A stretch of DNA of 64,000 nucleotides. It comes from an uncultured Clostridia bacterium (GTDB lineage: Bacteria > Bacillota > Clostridia > Christensenellales > Borkfalkiaceae). The stretch covers positions 1 through 64,000 of the forward strand of contig CAKQSI010000006.1 of NCBI GenBank assembly GCA_934272745.1, read 5' to 3'. Positions 53,224 to 60,548 of this stretch are shown in pieces. Under the pieces are notes generated by a model that made no database searches, was not told where the DNA came from, and was given only the letters and a program-made list of their open reading frames with translations. Both the position numbers and the translations under genes were made by a program. Positions within the stretch are counted from its first letter, which is position 1; each line of letters begins with the position of its first letter.

Positions 53224-53724
53224 TTATGAGATGATCACGATTTCGCGCTTCTTTCTTCTGGCATATTCCACGGTATTGCCGGTGCCGCTGTCTTTTTCTT
53301 TTATATAACAAAAAACCACGCTCGACCGGTCCACCATATAACGGTTGCGCTTGTTCATACAATAAGAAGAATATTCCTTGTTGACGTACACCGAAAGATC
53401 GGCTTTTTTCAGCCGCTCGCGGTAGTCTTCTTTTTCCTTTTCGGGGAAATATTTCTCCTGATTTTCACACGGGATACAGGCGACCAGTTTCACGTCCGGA
53501 TATTCCTTTTTCCATTCGAACACGACGTCGAACGCCACGCTGTCAAAACCCATCGCCATACCGCATAAAAAAGTACGATATCCGTACCTTAAAGCAACGC
53601 CCACCATATCGGAAAGGCGCGTTCTCGAAAAATCTTCGCCCAAAGTGCGGTGCCCCGTAAAGCAGACCGTATTCAAGAACAGAGGACTGGTTTCGTCCGT
53701 ACTTAAAATTTCTTCTTCCGTCAC
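53224..53724 (-). CDS. SLOG-family protein (DUF1273/YpsA-like)
   Basis: A 166-residue Rossmann-like protein of the SLOG superfamily. Landmarks are VCFTGHRTLG (20-29), FLCGMAMGFDSVAFDVV, and a C-terminal GTGNTVEYARRKKREIVII. YpsA-type proteins are linked to cell division and nucleotide-derived ligands in Firmicutes; the biochemistry is not known. Its ATG overlaps the rsmG stop by 4 bp, so it is coupled to rsmG. Confidence 0.82.
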   Translation of the reverse strand: MTEEEILSTDETSPLFLNTVCFTGHRTLGEDFSRTRLSDMVGVALRYGYRTFLCGMAMGFDSVAFDVVFEWKKEYPDVKLVACIPCENQEKYFPEKEKEDYRERLKKADLSVYVNKEYSSYCMNKRNRYMVDRSSVVFCYIKEKDSGTGNTVEYARRKKREIVIIS

Positions 53725-54413
53725 AGCGGTTTACTCCTCTCTTTTCCCTGACCGCGCGGATATTTCGGCGGCGTAGGCTTTTCTTTTTTTATGATTACTA
53801 CGGTGTGTTTTTCTCCGCCGGGAAGGGAATAACAAAAAGTTTCTTTTACCGCGCCGCCCAGAACTTTTAAAGCGTTTGACGATTCCAAAATTTCTTCTTC
53901 CGTCTTTTCTTTCGTCCCTTTATAGGCGACGAAAATTCCGCCTGTCTTAATCAGCGGCAGGCAATATTCTAAAAGTGTCCTTAAAGAAGCCACCGCGCGG
54001 GCGGTAACCACGTCGTATTTTTCGCGGTAGAGGGGGTTTTTCCCGGCGTCTTCCGCACGCATGCAAAGGACGTTCGCGGGGAATTTAAATCTACGGTTGA
54101 CTTCCCTTAAAAACACGCATTTTTTTTCGACCGATTCCACCTGCGTGAATTTTAAATCCGGTCGAACCGCCATCAGCGGCACCGAAGGAAACCCTCCGCC
54201 GCTGCCGATTTCTATCACGTTTGCATTTTCGGGAAAAAACTTCTGCCCCATGACCGAATCCAGCAGATGTTTGCTTTCCGCTTCCTCTTTCTCCCGAATA
54301 GCGGTGAGGTTTACGTTTTCGTTATATTTAAGCAAAAAATCACAAAAATTTTCCAAATTATGTAATTGATTGGCATCCAAATCAAGCCCGCAGGCGGAAA
54401 AATCGGTTTTCAT
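53721..54413 (-). CDS. rsmG: 16S rRNA (guanine527-N7)-methyltransferase
   Basis: A 230-residue SAM-dependent methyltransferase that modifies G527 of 16S rRNA. The SAM-binding motif is VIEIGSGGGFPSVPL (65-79), and the N-terminal NLTAIREKEEAESKHLLDS is typical of GidB/RsmG. It is transcribed away from the probable oriC, a usual position for this gene in bacteria. The C-terminus is basic. Confidence 0.95.
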   Translation of the reverse strand: MKTDFSACGLDLDANQLHNLENFCDFLLKYNENVNLTAIREKEEAESKHLLDSVMGQKFFPENANVIEIGSGGGFPSVPLMAVRPDLKFTQVESVEKKCVFLREVNRRFKFPANVLCMRAEDAGKNPLYREKYDVVTARAVASLRTLLEYCLPLIKTGGIFVAYKGTKEKTEEEILESSNALKVLGGAVKETFCYSLPGGEKHTVVIIKKEKPTPPKYPRGQGKERSKPL

Positions 54414-54419
54414 AGTCTT

Positions 54420-54788
54420 ATTGTATCATAAATTCCAAAAATAAACAAGGATTTTTGAAAAACACAAATCCACATTTTAAAAACTTTTTAAAGTGTTGAT
54501 AAGTGTACTAAGTTGTGGATAACTTCTCTTTTTCGTCATTTTTCCTCTTTTTCTCTTTTTTCGCGTTTTGAAGTTTTCCACAATTTTTATTTTTGTCCAC
54601 GGTTTGTCCTCTTTTTTATGTGAATTTCTTTTCTTCTTTTTCCACAAGAAAACTTGCCTTTTTATTTCATTTTTAGTATAATATCGGTACTTGAAAAGAT
54701 TTTTTCTTTTTTTGTCAACATTTCCACAGACCCTACTACTATTACTGTCTAATTTATTTAATAAATAATAAGAGAAAGGAGGACGGTT
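54420..54788. other. oriC: Probable chromosomal replication origin (oriC)
   Basis: An AT-rich, T-run-rich spacer between divergent rsmG and dnaN. It has a perfect DnaA box (TGTGGATAA at 54514-54522, minus-strand TTATCCACA) and near matches at 54494-54502 (TGTTGATAA), 54574-54582 and 54638-54646 (both TTTTCCACA), 54466-54474 (AAATCCACA) and 54720-54728 (ATTTCCACA). The stretch after 54520 is rich in TTTTTCTC and could be the unwinding element. The dnaN promoter is inside it. dnaA is not adjacent in this window. Confidence 0.75.
54654..54682 (+). promoter_or_regulatory. Promoter of dnaN
   Basis: TTGCCT (54654-54659) and TATAAT (54677-54682) are spaced 17 bp, inside the DnaA-box region, so DnaA may repress it. 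Confidence 0.75.
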
Positions 54789-55892
54789 ATGAAAGTCGTT
54801 TTAAGCGGGCTGGATCTTTCCGACGCAGCACAAAAGGTAGTAAAAGCCATCGCAAGCAAAACGGTCAATCCCGCCTTGGAATGTATTCGCCTTACCGCAA
54901 AAGGGGACACGCTGACCCTGACTGCGACGGATATGGAATTTCTGATCGAGAAAAAGGTAAAAGCGGACGTATTTATGGAAGGGGAAGTACTTGTAAAAGG
55001 CAAGTATTTTACCGAATTTATCCAGAAACTGGACAAGGAAGAAGTAGAACTTTCCCTGCTCGACGAAGGAAAACTCAATATTAAATATACCGACGCGGAA
55101 AGCAGTATGCCTGCTTTTTCGGCGGAAGAATTTCCTTCGCTCAAGACCGAACAGGGAAAAGACAATATCACTTTAAAAAGAGGAGAACTGAAAGATCTGA
55201 TCGGAAAAGTGGTGTTTTCCTGTTCGACCGACGATGCAAGACCTCTCTTAAAAGGGGTTTTGTTTGAAGTAAAAGAGGGGATTTTAACCGCAGTGGCGTT
55301 GGACGGATTCCGCTTAGCGCTTTGCAAAAAGCATACCGAAGAAGAAAGCGGCGATATGAAAGCCGTGATTCCTTCGCGCTGTCTGCTTGAAATTTCCAGA
55401 TTCTTGGAAAAAGAAGAAGAACCGGTTACCCTTTCCTTTAAGGAAAACGGCATGGTGGTGGAACTGGACGACACTAAAGTTTACACCCGCCTGCTGGAAG
55501 GAAACTTTATCGAATACGACAAGGTTATTCCGGGCGATTTTCTGACCAACGTGGTGGTAAATAAGGCGCAACTGGAAGAAGGGATCGCGAGAGCGTCGAT
55601 CTGCGCGCGGGGAGATAAAAATAACCTGATCCGCTTCGATATCAAAGAAAATTGTCTTTCCATTTTTGCGGAAACCGAGATCGGAAAAGTAAACGAAAAT
55701 ATTCTGGTAAATCTGGTGGGAAAGGATCTTTCCATCGCCTTTAACGGCAGATACGTCAGCGAGGCTTTGAAAGCCATCGGCGACGAATTTATTAAAATTT
55801 ATTTCAATAACGACGTTTCGCCCTGCGTCATCAAACCCTGTAGCGGCGAAGATTACCTGTATTTGATCCTTCCCGTCAGAATCAGTAACTGA
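54789..55892 (+). CDS. dnaN: DNA polymerase III beta subunit (sliding clamp)
   Basis: A 367-residue clamp that tethers the replicative polymerase. The three-fold domain structure is visible from LTATDMEFLIEKKV, through FSCSTDDARPLLKGVLFE, to the C-terminal YLILPVRISN, close to the usual LxLPxR end. The ATG at 54789 follows GAAAGGAGGACGGTT. It lies directly beside the origin, with rpmH following under a separate promoter. Confidence 0.97.
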   Translation: MKVVLSGLDLSDAAQKVVKAIASKTVNPALECIRLTAKGDTLTLTATDMEFLIEKKVKADVFMEGEVLVKGKYFTEFIQKLDKEEVELSLLDEGKLNIKYTDAESSMPAFSAEEFPSLKTEQGKDNITLKRGELKDLIGKVVFSCSTDDARPLLKGVLFEVKEGILTAVALDGFRLALCKKHTEEESGDMKAVIPSRCLLEISRFLEKEEEPVTLSFKENGMVVELDDTKVYTRLLEGNFIEYDKVIPGDFLTNVVVNKAQLEEGIARASICARGDKNNLIRFDIKENCLSIFAETEIGKVNENILVNLVGKDLSIAFNGRYVSEALKAIGDEFIKIYFNNDVSPCVIKPCSGEDYLYLILPVRISN

Positions 55893-55899
55893 AAAACGT

Positions 55900-55928
55900 T
55901 TGACATCTTTCGGGAAATAAGATATAAT
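55900..55928 (+). promoter_or_regulatory. Promoter of rpmH
   Basis: TTGACA (55900-55905) and TATAAT (55923-55928) are spaced 17 bp, a full-consensus promoter for the rpmH-rnpA-yidD run. Confidence 0.88.
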
Positions 55929-56005
55929 AATCAGGATTTTGCTAAAACGCGGGATTCTGCCACGGCAGGATTCCGCAAAAATATCATCGAGAGGAATTAA
56001 CTATC

Positions 56006-56140
56006 ATGAAAAGAACCTATCAACCCAAGAAAAGACAGAGAAGTAAAGTCCACGGATTCCGTCAGAGAATGGCGACGAAGGGCGGCAGAAACGTCCTGAA
56101 GAGAAGAAGAAACAAGGGTCGTAAAAAACTTTCCGCGTAA
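56006..56140 (+). CDS. rpmH: Ribosomal protein bL34
   Basis: A 44-residue, very basic ribosomal protein of the large subunit. The sequence begins [18 protein letters not shown] and ends [10 protein letters not shown], the standard bL34 pattern. The ATG at 56006 follows GAGAGGAATTAACTATC. It is the first gene of rpmH-rnpA-yidD and follows a consensus promoter. Confidence 0.97.
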   Translation: MKRTYQPKKRQRSKVHGFRQRMATKGGRNVLKRRRNKGRKKLSA

Positions 56141-56152
56141 AAAGGGGTAAAA

Positions 56153-56479
56153 ATGCAGTACAGGTTGAAGAAAAACAGCGATTTCGACCGCGTTTTCAAG
56201 GCCGGAAAACGCAGTTTTTCTCATACCCTGACGCTCCTTTACGTCGGCGGGACCGATAAGACGCGGTTCGGCGTTACCGTGACCAAAAAGCACGGCATCG
56301 CGGTGAAAAGAAATCGCATCAAGCGCGTATTCCGCGCCGCTTTCCGGGAAGTTTTGCCGGACGTAAAGGGGGAATATTACCTGGTGTTCGTCCCTAAAAA
56401 GAATATGGAACACACTTTTTCGGAAACGCTGAAAAACATGCGGTACGTCCTGAAAAAGGAAGGAATTTTAAAAAAGTGA
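56153..56479 (+). CDS. rnpA: Ribonuclease P protein component
   Basis: A 108-residue basic protein that aids RNase P RNA in trimming tRNA 5' ends. The RNR region is KRNRIKRVFRAAFRE, and LKKNSDFDRVFKAGKR at the N-terminus is typical. The ATG at 56153 follows AAAGGGGTAAAA, 12 bp after rpmH. Its stop overlaps the GTG start of yidD by 4 bp. Confidence 0.96.
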   Translation: MQYRLKKNSDFDRVFKAGKRSFSHTLTLLYVGGTDKTRFGVTVTKKHGIAVKRNRIKRVFRAAFREVLPDVKGEYYLVFVPKKNMEHTFSETLKNMRYVLKKEGILKK

Positions 56480-56715
56480 AATATCTCCTGTACCGCGCGG
56501 TGAGGGCGTATAAAAAAAGGCTTTCCCCGGGTCTTTACACGGGCTGTATCTATACCCCGACCTGTTCGGAGTATGCGATGACGGCTCTTTTGGAGTATAA
56601 AAACGGAAAGGGAGCGGCTCTTTCCGCAAAAAGAATTTTAAGGTGTAACCAAATAGGAAAAGGCGGTTACGACCCCGTCCCCGTCAACGTGAAAAAGCAC
56701 GAATGGATCCTTTGA
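56476..56715 (+). CDS. yidD: Membrane protein insertion efficiency factor YidD
   Basis: A 79-residue protein with the YidD signature: YRAVRAYKKRLSPGLYTGC, then CIYTPTCSEYA and CNQIGKGGYDPVP. It helps YidC insert membrane proteins. The start is GTG at 56476, overlapping the rnpA stop. The residues after the GGYDPVP motif are few, as is usual for the family. Confidence 0.94.
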   Translation: MKYLLYRAVRAYKKRLSPGLYTGCIYTPTCSEYAMTALLEYKNGKGAALSAKRILRCNQIGKGGYDPVPVNVKKHEWIL

Positions 56716-56825
56716 CGAGTTATGTTTTTATTATGACAGGTAAATAAAGGGGACGAAAAGGGGAAAACGCGGTTTTTTACGGTAAAAAATCGTAGTTTTA
56801 CCCGGTAAATTAAGGAGAACTGAAG

Positions 56826-57836
56826 TTGAACCTGTATTCTACCCTGCTCGCAGTCGGGCAAATCGGGGAAGTCACGGCGAAGAACCTCAACTGGATCGGA
56901 AAACTTCTGGTCAAGTTGTTTACGTCGGTGGGATCGGTCGGTATCGCGGTCGTTCTGTTTACCCTGATCGTGAAAGTGATCGTACTGCCGCTGGATATTT
57001 TTTCCCGCGTGTCTACGAAAAAGAACGAGTTTACCATGAAGCGGATGAAGCCGCAACTGGATAAACTCAAGAAACAATACGCAAACAATCCCAAATTATA
57101 TCAGGCAAAACTTTCCGCCATTTATAAAAAGGAAGGGTACAGTATGCTGGGCATGTGTCTGCCCACGCTGGTTTCCCTCATCTTTTTCTGGGTGGTATTC
57201 GCGGCGTTCCGCGCCTATTCCAGTTACGCCGTGGCGGTAGACTTCAACAAAAGCGTTCAGGCTTATAATCAGGTAGTCGTGGAACAGCAGGAAAGCGAAC
57301 TGAGCGACGAAGAGATCAAAGATCTTGCGGCGACGGCTGCGGCTGCCGCTTATAAAGAAAATATGTCCGGCTTTATCTGGGTCAAGAACATCTGGGTTGC
57401 GGATACTTCTTTCAAAAAATCCGTCCCCACGAAGTCGGAGTTTGAAAGTCTGACCGGTACCAAGATTGACGAAACGGACTATAATAACCTGACCGCGAAG
57501 ATGAATAAAAAGCAGGTCAACGGGTATTTTATTCTGCCAATTTTGTGTATGGCGCTTTCTTTCCTTTCGCAGTGGCTGATGCAGAAACTGCAAAAGACGC
57601 AGAACGAAGTGCAGGCGATGGACGGACAAGCGGCAACCATGAAGATGATGAATATCATCATGCCGATTATGTTCGGCGTGTTCTCGCTGTCCTATTCTTC
57701 GGCATTTACTGTGTATATGATCGTGAGTTCGCTTTACAGCACGCTTTCCACGCTACTTTTAAATCTGATCATTACCAAAGTTCTGACCAAAAAATACGGC
57801 AATGTGCAGGCGGAAAAGACGGTCGTCAACAGATAA
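56826..57836 (+). CDS. yidC: YidC/OxaI membrane protein insertase
   Basis: A 336-residue insertase. Membrane segments are near 25-55 (VGIAVVLFTLIVKVIVLPLD), 108-130, 230-250 and 270-300. The TKKNEFTMKRMKPQLDKLKKQYA cytoplasmic loop and IIMPIMFGVFSLSYSSAFTVY match the family. It lacks a lipobox, so it may be of the SpoIIIJ-like or generic Oxa1 type. The TTG start at 56826 is supported by TAAGGAG with 8-nt spacing. Tandem hairpin repeats separate it from jag. Confidence 0.94.
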   Translation: MNLYSTLLAVGQIGEVTAKNLNWIGKLLVKLFTSVGSVGIAVVLFTLIVKVIVLPLDIFSRVSTKKNEFTMKRMKPQLDKLKKQYANNPKLYQAKLSAIYKKEGYSMLGMCLPTLVSLIFFWVVFAAFRAYSSYAVAVDFNKSVQAYNQVVVEQQESELSDEEIKDLAATAAAAAYKENMSGFIWVKNIWVADTSFKKSVPTKSEFESLTGTKIDETDYNNLTAKMNKKQVNGYFILPILCMALSFLSQWLMQKLQKTQNEVQAMDGQAATMKMMNIIMPIMFGVFSLSYSSAFTVYMIVSSLYSTLSTLLLNLIITKVLTKKYGNVQAEKTVVNR

Positions 57837-57878
57837 CGCGGGCGGGAAATAAGACGGAAAGATGCTATTTTCCGCACG

Positions 57879-58100
57879 AAGTGTAAGGCGGAAAAGAACG
57901 AAGAGTTCTCAGTGACACACGAAGTGTGAAACGAAAAGCCAGACAAAAACGCAAAGTTATCAAAAATACACGAAGTGTGTACGAAGAGTTAGACGGAAAG
58001 TCAGATAAGAATGAACAGTTATCAAAAACACACGAAGCGTGAAACGAAAAGTCAGATAAAAACGGAACGTTATCAAAAACACACGAAGTGTGTGAGGGAG
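57879..58100. repeat. Tandem hairpin repeats, cluster C (TTC-loop family, reversed)
   Basis: About four units in the opposite orientation to cluster A. On the minus strand each reads CACACTTCGTGTG (one has CACGC with a G-T pair) followed by TTTTTGATAACGTTCCG and TATCTGACTTTTCG. The array fills the gap between yidC and jag and so lies inside an expected operon. Confidence 0.8.
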
Positions 58101-58108
58101 TTATAGAA

Positions 58109-58990
58109 ATGGCAAAGCAGTTTGAGTTTACCGGAAAAACGGTAGAAGACGCGGTCAAAACCGGACTTACGCAACTCGGTCTGACCAAAGAAACCGCCGA
58201 CGTCGAAGTGTTGGACGAAGGGGGAAAGGGTTTCATCGTAAAAACCAAAGCCAAAGTGCGCATTTCCAAAAAGGAAAGCGACGGAGAACGAGCGATCGCG
58301 TTTATCGACGCGCTGCTTTCCAAAATGGGCTGGACGGCGACATCCGATCTGGTGGAAGAGGGGGAACGCATCGTGATCAATCTGGTTGCGACCAATTCTT
58401 CCGCACTCATCGGCTATCGCGGAGAAGTGCTGGACGCATTGCAGTGCCTTGCCGGCGCCGTAGCGAATACCGGCAGAGAAGACTATCGCCGCGTAGTCGT
58501 CGATTGCGAAAACTATCGTGAAAAGAGAGAAGAAACGCTGACCGCGCTTGCAAAAAAGATCGCGGACAAAGCGGTAAAATACGGCAGAAAGGTTTCGCTG
58601 GAACCCATGAACCCGTACGAAAGACGCATCATTCATTCCGCGCTTGCCGACAGTACCGAAGTCAAGACCGTCAGCGAAGGCAGAGAACCCAACCGCTATA
58701 TCGTGGTCATTCCCAACAACCTGAAACCGCAGAGAGAACGCAGAGATTTCGGGAACAAGGGCGGCTTCAACCGCGATAAAAAATACGGCGACAGAAACGG
58801 TTCCCGCGGGGGATTCAACCGCGACAACAGAGAAGGTCGCGGGGACAGAAAACCCTACGGCGACAGAGAACGCAAACCTTACGGCGACCGCGGTCCCCGT
58901 CCCGCCAAAAAGAATACGGTGACCAGTTTTCAGGGATTCGGCGGATTCGTAGGCAATTCGTTGAAAGAAAACGAAGAAAAGAAAGATTAA
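58109..58990 (+). CDS. jag: Jag/KhpB RNA-binding protein
   Basis: A 293-residue protein. The Jag N-terminal domain (1-55, with FEFTGKTVEDAVKTGLTQL), a KH domain (about 70-140, around SALIGYRGEVLDALQCL) and an R3H domain (about 145-205, NPYERRIIHSAL) are followed by an Arg/Gly/Asp-rich tail with NRD and GDR repeats, likely to bind RNA. KhpB controls cell-wall and division genes in other Firmicutes. The ATG at 58109 is chosen for GAGGGAGTTATAGAA just upstream. Confidence 0.94.
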   Translation: MAKQFEFTGKTVEDAVKTGLTQLGLTKETADVEVLDEGGKGFIVKTKAKVRISKKESDGERAIAFIDALLSKMGWTATSDLVEEGERIVINLVATNSSALIGYRGEVLDALQCLAGAVANTGREDYRRVVVDCENYREKREETLTALAKKIADKAVKYGRKVSLEPMNPYERRIIHSALADSTEVKTVSEGREPNRYIVVIPNNLKPQRERRDFGNKGGFNRDKKYGDRNGSRGGFNRDNREGRGDRKPYGDRERKPYGDRGPRPAKKNTVTSFQGFGGFVGNSLKENEEKKD

Positions 58991-59004
58991 CCGGTTTGGT
59001 TTTC

Positions 59005-59038
59005 AGGCGACCGCAGTATTCGCGGCCGCCTTGTTTTT
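59005..59038 (+). terminator. Intrinsic terminator
   Basis: AGGCGACCGC pairs with GCGGCCGCCT (one bulge) and is followed by TTGTTTTTT, after jag. Confidence 0.8.
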
Positions 59039-59182
59039 TCCGTGCGGGAAGAATTTTGTTTGCGGAGACCCCCGTTTTTTTGCGGAGAAACAGTTTGTTT
59101 TTTTGCAAGGAAAAACAGGTTCGACCGCGGAGAAAAGACTCATTTTTTAAGATACGTCTGTCAAAATCAGGAACAAAGAGAT

Positions 59183-59449
59183 ATGGAAAAGATACCAACA
59201 AATCAAGGAAAAACAGCGGAAACGGGGAACGCCGCAGACGGCGCAACCCCCGCTTTTTCGGCGGAAGAAAAACTTTCAAAAAACGCAGCGCCTATGCCCG
59301 TGAAGGAAACCCCTGCGCTTTCTAATGAAGCAAAAAAAAAGAAAGAGGAAGCCGAGAAAAAGAAAAAGCGCGCGGCAGCCAAAGCCTATCGCGACAAATA
59401 TTTCGCCTATTACGACGACGTAAAAACCAAGGTTTCCGAAGACTGGTAA
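59183..59449 (+). CDS. Small Lys/Ala-rich hypothetical protein
   Basis: An 88-residue, hydrophilic protein with a low-complexity first half and a highly basic, helical EAKKKKEEAEKKKKRAAAKA-type second half, ending DYVKTK-like acidic residues (YYDDVKTKVSEDW). No family is recognised. The ATG at 59183 follows AAAGAGAT. It lies between jag and the feo locus. Confidence 0.5.
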   Translation: MEKIPTNQGKTAETGNAADGATPAFSAEEKLSKNAAPMPVKETPALSNEAKKKKEEAEKKKKRAAAKAYRDKYFAYYDDVKTKVSEDW

Positions 59450-59588
59450 GGTAAAATGTGTCCGCGGAAAGGGTTTTTCTGCCTTACAAAAGGGACAGGT
59501 TATGGATCATTCTACGAAAAATAATCTCCTGACAGAAAACAGATAAATTTTAAAAGGAAAAAAATTTTTGTTTGCCTATGCTAACTGC

Positions 59589-59617
59589 TTGACAAAGGGG
59601 AAAAGATAAACTATAAT
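59589..59617 (+). promoter_or_regulatory. Promoter of the first feoA gene
   Basis: TTGACA (59589-59594) and TATAAT (59612-59617) are spaced 17 bp, a full-consensus promoter that suggests control by repression. Confidence 0.85.
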
Positions 59618-59623
59618 ATCACC

Positions 59624-59751
59624 GGAAAGAGAGGGGTTTTATGGAAACCCCTTGTTTCTACCCCTTTGGTTAGCGGTAAGCAACTAACGGGAACAATAAA
59701 CCGGAAAACCTAAAGAAAGTGCGGAATTTTCGCCTTTCGGGAGGGAAAAAG
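59624..59751 (+). other. Structured leader before the first feoA
   Basis: About 128 nt from the expected start site. It contains AGGGGTTT with AAACCCCT (around 59632-59656) and GTTAG with CTAAC (about 59668-59688), a shape that could act as a metal- or ligand-sensing switch. I cannot match it to a known class such as NiCo/czcD. Confidence 0.4.
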
Positions 59752-59964
59752 ATGCCCATTTTAATGGCGCCGATCAACGTGGATCTGACCGTGGTAAAAG
59801 TAGCCGCGGACGAAAAACTGAAAAAACATCTGGAAAGTTTAGGGATTACCCCCAACGCGAAGGTGCGCGTGCTTTCGACCAGCGGCGGCAGCGTGATCTG
59901 CATGATCAAAGACGGCAGACTTGCCATTGACAGAGATATGGCAAGCAAAATTTTCGTCGCCTGA
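59752..59964 (+). CDS. FeoA-domain protein (first)
   Basis: A 70-residue SH3-like FeoA domain. LTVVKVAADEKLKKHLESLG and GITPNAKVRVLST match the family; the C-terminus is MIKDGRLAIDRDMASKI. It should support FeoB-dependent Fe(II) uptake. The ATG at 59752 follows GGGAGGGAAAAAG. It has its own promoter and leader and lies 335 bp before the second feoA. Confidence 0.85.
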   Translation: MPILMAPINVDLTVVKVAADEKLKKHLESLGITPNAKVRVLSTSGGSVICMIKDGRLAIDRDMASKIFVA

Positions 59965-60299
59965 CGAAAACGGGCGCCGGATAATACGGGAAGCATCGTT
60001 TTTGACTATCATTAAAAAACGCAAATGCCTTGCGGACTTTCCGTATAACCCACTGACGTTTTCGCTTTTCTTGTCAGAAAAAGACAAAACCCGAAACTTT
60101 GGGGTAGACTTTAAGACTTCTTATAATATTGATAAAGGGAAGGGTAGCCGTTCCCTGCAATTTTTGCCCGGCAGTTTGTTTCTGCTAACTTGACTATATA
60201 GAAAAGCCGCCGGAGAAAGCCCCGGCAAAAAGACGCAGAAAAAAAGGAATTTTCGCTTTTGGCGAAGAGATAGATTGGGAAACAAAGAGGAGGTTTTTT
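59965..60299. other. Spacer between two feoA genes, with a second promoter
   Basis: TTGGGG (about 60099-60104) and TATAAT (60122-60127) are spaced 17 bp. The following leader of about 165 nt has AGGGAA with TTCCCT and GCCGG with CCGGC dyads. It would give separate control of feoA2-feoB. Confidence 0.5.
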
Positions 60300-60548
60300 A
60301 TGAAAAAGAAACTGAGCGATTTTACGGTAGGGGAATCCGGAAGAGTTCTTCTTGTAGAAGCGGCTTTGGACAAACCGGAAACCGTTAAAATCCGTCGCAG
60401 ACTATTCGACATGGGCGTAACGCCCGGCGCCGATCTGTACCTGAAGAAAAAAGCGCCGCTTGGCGATCCGATGGAGGTAACGCTCCGCGGATACGAACTC
60501 ACCCTTCGTAAAAACGAGGCGGACTGTATCGTAATGGAGGTAAAATAA
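60300..60548 (+). CDS. feoA: FeoA-domain protein (second)
   Basis: An 82-residue FeoA-family protein. IRRRLFDMGVTPGADLYLKK is the core, and RGYELTLRKNEADCIVMEV ends it. The ATG at 60300 follows AAAGAGGAGGTTTTTT. Its stop is directly next to the feoB ATG, and a GGAGG for feoB lies within its last codons, so the pair is coupled. Confidence 0.9.
   Translation: MKKKLSDFTVGESGRVLLVEAALDKPETVKIRRRLFDMGVTPGADLYLKKKAPLGDPMEVTLRGYELTLRKNEADCIVMEVK

Noticed and set aside
59624..59751. NiCo/czcD-type riboswitch before feoA
   Set aside because: The conserved blocks of that class that I can recall are not visible, so only an unnamed structured leader is reported.
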